Positions 52,109 through 54,361 of a stretch of 54,361 bases of DNA are shown here, in pieces (the first letter of the stretch is position 1; the number at the start of each line of letters is the position of its first letter). The DNA comes from Synergistaceae bacterium. GTDB lineage: Bacteria; Synergistota; Synergistia; Synergistales; Aminobacteriaceae. Made by a program: the position numbers and the translations under genes. The stretch lies in contig JAHDKR010000113.1 of assembly GCA_018436785.1 (NCBI GenBank), forward strand, positions 1-54,361, in the 5' to 3' direction. The notes under the pieces were generated by a model. The model was not told the origin of the DNA and ran no database searches. It saw only the letters and a program-made list of their open reading frames with translations.

Positions 52109-54169
52109 TCAGGCTCCTCTCTTCGGGACGATTGCAGACGTCGTTCCTCCGCCGTCTTTTTCGACCTGGAAACGGTCGGTCATCCGCCTGAGCTCCTCGG
52201 AGGATTCGCTGACTTCGTTCGCGCTCGTCGCGACGTTCTCCATCGCGGCGGCCGTCTCCTCCATCGAGGCCGCGAGGTTCTGGACGTAGTCGTCGGTGTT
52301 CTCCATCACGCTCGCGGTCGTGTCGATGAGCTTGATAACCTTGTCCGATCGAGCGACCTCTTCGTTGGTGGTGTCGATAATCCGGCGGATATCCGCTATC
52401 GATTTATCGATGGCCTCCTTGATGCGCTCAAGCGCGCTCCCCGCAACGTGCGCGACGGAAACGCCCTCCTCGACTCCCTCGCGGCTCTTGCGCATCGACG
52501 CTACCGCCAGGTTCGTACCGTCGAGGATCTTTCCGACGAGTTCCGACACCTCGCGAGCACCCTGCTGCGACTGTTCGGCGAGTTTGCGTACTTCTTCGGC
52601 GACGACGGCGAATCCTCGCCCGGCTTCCCCTGCCCGCGCAGCCTCTATCGCGGCGTTGAGCGCCAGCAGGTTCGTCTGGTCGGCGATGCCGGTAATGGTG
52701 TCGCCGACCACGCCGATCCGCTGCGAGTAGGCGTCGAGCTGCGAGAGCACGTTTTCGGTCTCTTCAACCGCCCCCTTGACTCCCTCGATGCGTTCGATGG
52801 TTCTGAACACCGTCTCCCGGCCTTCGAGCACAGCCTCCGACATTCCTCCGGAGTTCTTGTCCGCGCTGGACGCAAGGGTCTGCGCTATCTGGATAAGGCT
52901 GCTCATCTCCAGCATGACTTTCGAGGATTCAACGGCGTTGAGCCGTCCGTTCCTCGTCTGCTCGGCCAGCTTGGAATTGCTCTCGGCAACTTCGTTGGTC
53001 GTGGTGGTCACTTCCTCGGTGGAGGCAGCGGTCTCCTCCGAAAGGGCTGAAAGATGGACGGACTTCTCCTTCAGTTCGCTGATCATCTCCCGCTGCACGC
53101 GGACCATTTCGGCAAGAGCGTCGGCCATGTCGCCAATCTCGTCGTGAGAGGTCACGCCGAACTCCTCCCTTGTATGGTAGAGGCGCCCCGCTTCGACCTC
53201 CTTCATGAAGAAGACCATTGTCCGGATGCTCTTTACGATCTTCCGGACCAGCAACCCAAGGAAGAGCAAACCGACTGCCGCCACCCCCAGCGCTACCCAG
53301 AAAGTCGACTGCTGCACAGTGGCCAGCGCCGCCATGGAAATACCGGAGAAGTAAATGCCCAAAGGCTTGCCGTCGGGTCCAAGGATAGGTTCGTACGCAG
53401 TGATGTAGGGGGCGCCGAGTATTTCAGCCGCGCCGTAATAACTCTTCCCCGAGAGCACAACGGCTGCTATCGCCGGGTCGAGCTTCGTCCCGACAACACG
53501 CTCCCCGTCGCGGCGAATGGTGGTCATCAGACGGGTATCCCCGGCAAAGACGGTAAGCTCCGCATCGAAGAGCTCCTTCGCCTGGTCGACAAACGCCTCT
53601 CTTGAAAAGGAAATGCCTGTGGTGAGAATGCCCACGAGCGCTCCGGAGGCGTCCTTGATCGGGGTCGCGGTTCGCGCCGAGAGGGGTACTTGCGTTCCGG
53701 GTTCTATGGCGCTGGTCGTTTGTCCTTTCATGGCGCCCCTAACGTTGAACTCATCGGCCAGCGAATCGCCGTTTTTGTCGGGTTCGTGAAGACGGAGGAG
53801 CACCGTGCCCTTCGGATCGAGCACCGCCGCGAAGTCAAGATCGGTCTGCTCTTTCCACAAGGGCGTCAGCTGTTCGGCGAGAGCCTTGGAATTCCCCGCC
53901 TTCACCGTGTCGGCAAGCCCCGGGGCGGAGACAAGAAAGAGCGTCGCCATCCTTGATTCCGCAGTTTTCGCCTCGAGAATACTCTCCAGTCCGTGCGCGG
54001 CGAGAATGGACTTCTGGTGCGCGTTCTCCTCCAGGACCTCCGAGAAACGGCTGAGCGAGGCGCCCGCAGTAATGGCCACAACAACAATGACCAGCAGGGC
54101 CGTTCCTCCGCCCAGCTTCGCCATAAGAGAGAGACGCCGCGACGAGAAGATTCCTTTTCTATTCTTCAC
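52109..54169 (-). CDS. Methyl-accepting chemotaxis protein (Cache sensor), paralogue
   Basis: A 686-residue receptor starting at GTG 54169 behind GGAGGGG. Layout matches its neighbour: a first helix ([19 protein letters not shown]), Cache domain ([22 protein letters not shown]), second helix, HAMP, and a tip with [40 protein letters not shown]. It differs in the C-terminal adaptation region and tail (RFQVEKDGG). Tandem placement and similarity in both the sensory and signalling parts point to gene duplication. The ligand may differ, as periplasmic residues vary. Confidence 0.93.
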   Translation of the reverse strand: MKNRKGIFSSRRLSLMAKLGGGTALLVIVVVAITAGASLSRFSEVLEENAHQKSILAAHGLESILEAKTAESRMATLFLVSAPGLADTVKAGNSKALAEQLTPLWKEQTDLDFAAVLDPKGTVLLRLHEPDKNGDSLADEFNVRGAMKGQTTSAIEPGTQVPLSARTATPIKDASGALVGILTTGISFSREAFVDQAKELFDAELTVFAGDTRLMTTIRRDGERVVGTKLDPAIAAVVLSGKSYYGAAEILGAPYITAYEPILGPDGKPLGIYFSGISMAALATVQQSTFWVALGVAAVGLLFLGLLVRKIVKSIRTMVFFMKEVEAGRLYHTREEFGVTSHDEIGDMADALAEMVRVQREMISELKEKSVHLSALSEETAASTEEVTTTTNEVAESNSKLAEQTRNGRLNAVESSKVMLEMSSLIQIAQTLASSADKNSGGMSEAVLEGRETVFRTIERIEGVKGAVEETENVLSQLDAYSQRIGVVGDTITGIADQTNLLALNAAIEAARAGEAGRGFAVVAEEVRKLAEQSQQGAREVSELVGKILDGTNLAVASMRKSREGVEEGVSVAHVAGSALERIKEAIDKSIADIRRIIDTTNEEVARSDKVIKLIDTTASVMENTDDYVQNLAASMEETAAAMENVATSANEVSESSEELRRMTDRFQVEKDGGGTTSAIVPKRGA

Positions 54170-54205
54170 TTTTTCCCCTCCGTGAAATGAAAATTTAAAA
54201 GCCAG

Positions 54206-54233
54206 TTTATACATTGTAACCACTCTTGTCCAA
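54206..54233 (-). promoter_or_regulatory. Promoter of the second chemoreceptor gene
   Basis: On the minus strand -35 TTGGAC (54233-54228), 16-base spacer, -10 TATAAA (54211-54206), 37 bases before the GTG start. Confidence 0.5.
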
Positions 54234-54267
54234 AATAGGTTTCTGAAAAATTAAAAAGCCCCCCGGC

Positions 54268-54330
54268 TTTGAGATATCATTGGTTTGCCAACACAAAAAG
54301 ATCTCAAAACAAAAAAAGGGGGCAAACCAA
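54268..54330 (+). promoter_or_regulatory. Structured leader masking the transposase ribosome site
   Basis: TTGGTTTGCC (54280-54289) is exactly complementary to GGCAAACCAA (54321-54330), which covers the last bases before the ATG and abuts the AAGGGGG ribosome site. TTTGAGAT (54268-54275) pairs with ATCTCAAA (54301-54308). The two helices interleave, so they are mutually exclusive in a simple fold. Such structures limit translation of transposase from readthrough transcripts. Confidence 0.55.
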
Positions 54331-54361
54331 ATGATAAAGGCAGCGAGTCTGTTCAGTCAAA
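54331..54361 (+). CDS. Transposase, N-terminal fragment (cut by window end)
   Basis: Ten codons, MIKAASLFSQ, starting at ATG 54331 with AAAGGGGG upstream. The opening resembles IS4-type transposases. It is too short to assign further. Confidence 0.5.
   Translation, partial: MIKAASLFSQ

Larger units (their letters stand above)
54255..54361 (+). mobile_element. Left end of an insertion sequence (partial)
   Basis: The base composition changes to A-rich, and a structured leader precedes a gene starting MIKAASLFSQ, like IS4-group transposases. AAAGCC (54255-54260)/GGCTTT (54265-54270) is a short hairpin that on the minus strand is followed by T-rich DNA. The rest, including the other end, lies outside, so the family cannot be confirmed. 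Confidence 0.5.

Noticed and set aside
1..54361. tRNA or rRNA genes and CRISPR arrays
   Set aside because: I saw no cloverleaf-like tRNA, no rRNA motif and no regularly spaced repeats in any intergenic region, though short RNAs could be missed by eye.

Overview
The window is a high-GC chromosomal segment of an anaerobic, amino-acid-fermenting bacterium, most probably a member of the Synergistaceae (phylum Synergistota). Support comes from a C-terminal glycine-run/Cys/hydrophobic/basic tail of the Synergist-CTERM type, an indolepyruvate:ferredoxin oxidoreductase pair, a glycyl radical enzyme with its activase, a RemB-like gene directly before gyrB, and chemotaxis genes. Genus cannot be fixed without a search. 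Genes are packed on both strands, often with 4-nt ATGA or GTGA overlaps.

Layout. 1-2.3 kb: start of rpoD, a CheV-type coupling protein and an unknown partner. 2.4-9.2 kb: MATE exporter; HAD phosphatase with a YyaL-type thioredoxin-fold protein; iorA-iorB; a small secreted protein interrupted by TGA. 9.3-15.8 kb: an AddAB-type helicase-nuclease pair. 16-20.9 kb: TPR protein, YitT membrane protein, remB-gyrB and a tiny membrane protein. 20.9-24.8 kb: a partner-switching operon (STAS protein, RsbW-like kinase, NMT1/THI5-like binding protein, SpoIIE-type phosphatase with a sensor domain). 25-31.9 kb: C_GCAxxG_C_C protein, a secreted four-repeat 'WDT' protein, a ComEC-like metallo-hydrolase with DUF3006, and a membrane protein paired with a membrane-anchored Hsp70. 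31.8-37 kb: tyrosine-decarboxylase-like enzyme, YbaK/ProX-type deacylase, class II aldolase carrying an in-frame insertion, and an amber-interrupted Synergist-CTERM protein. 37.2-45.5 kb: RACo-like ATPase; an operon of XRE-cupin regulator, glycyl radical enzyme and activase; a divergent FecBCD-type ABC importer. 45.7-54.2 kb: periplasmic sensor protein with a frameshifted hybrid histidine kinase, an ankyrin-repeat protein and two paralogous chemoreceptors. 54.25 kb to the end: left end of an insertion sequence.

Themes. Environmental sensing is dense: two chemoreceptors, CheV, a two-component pair and a partner-switching module. Peptide and amino-acid fermentation is represented by IorAB, the decarboxylase and the glycyl radical system. 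Several genes show recent damage or insertion: two in-frame stops, an 8-bp tandem duplication that frameshifts a kinase, a 15-bp tandem duplication across a stop codon, and a 72-nt in-frame palindrome-rich insertion. The TGA case is followed by a hairpin that fits the general shape of a bacterial selenocysteine insertion element, so it deserves separate attention. A recurring TGGTATNAT extended -10 element precedes several genes.
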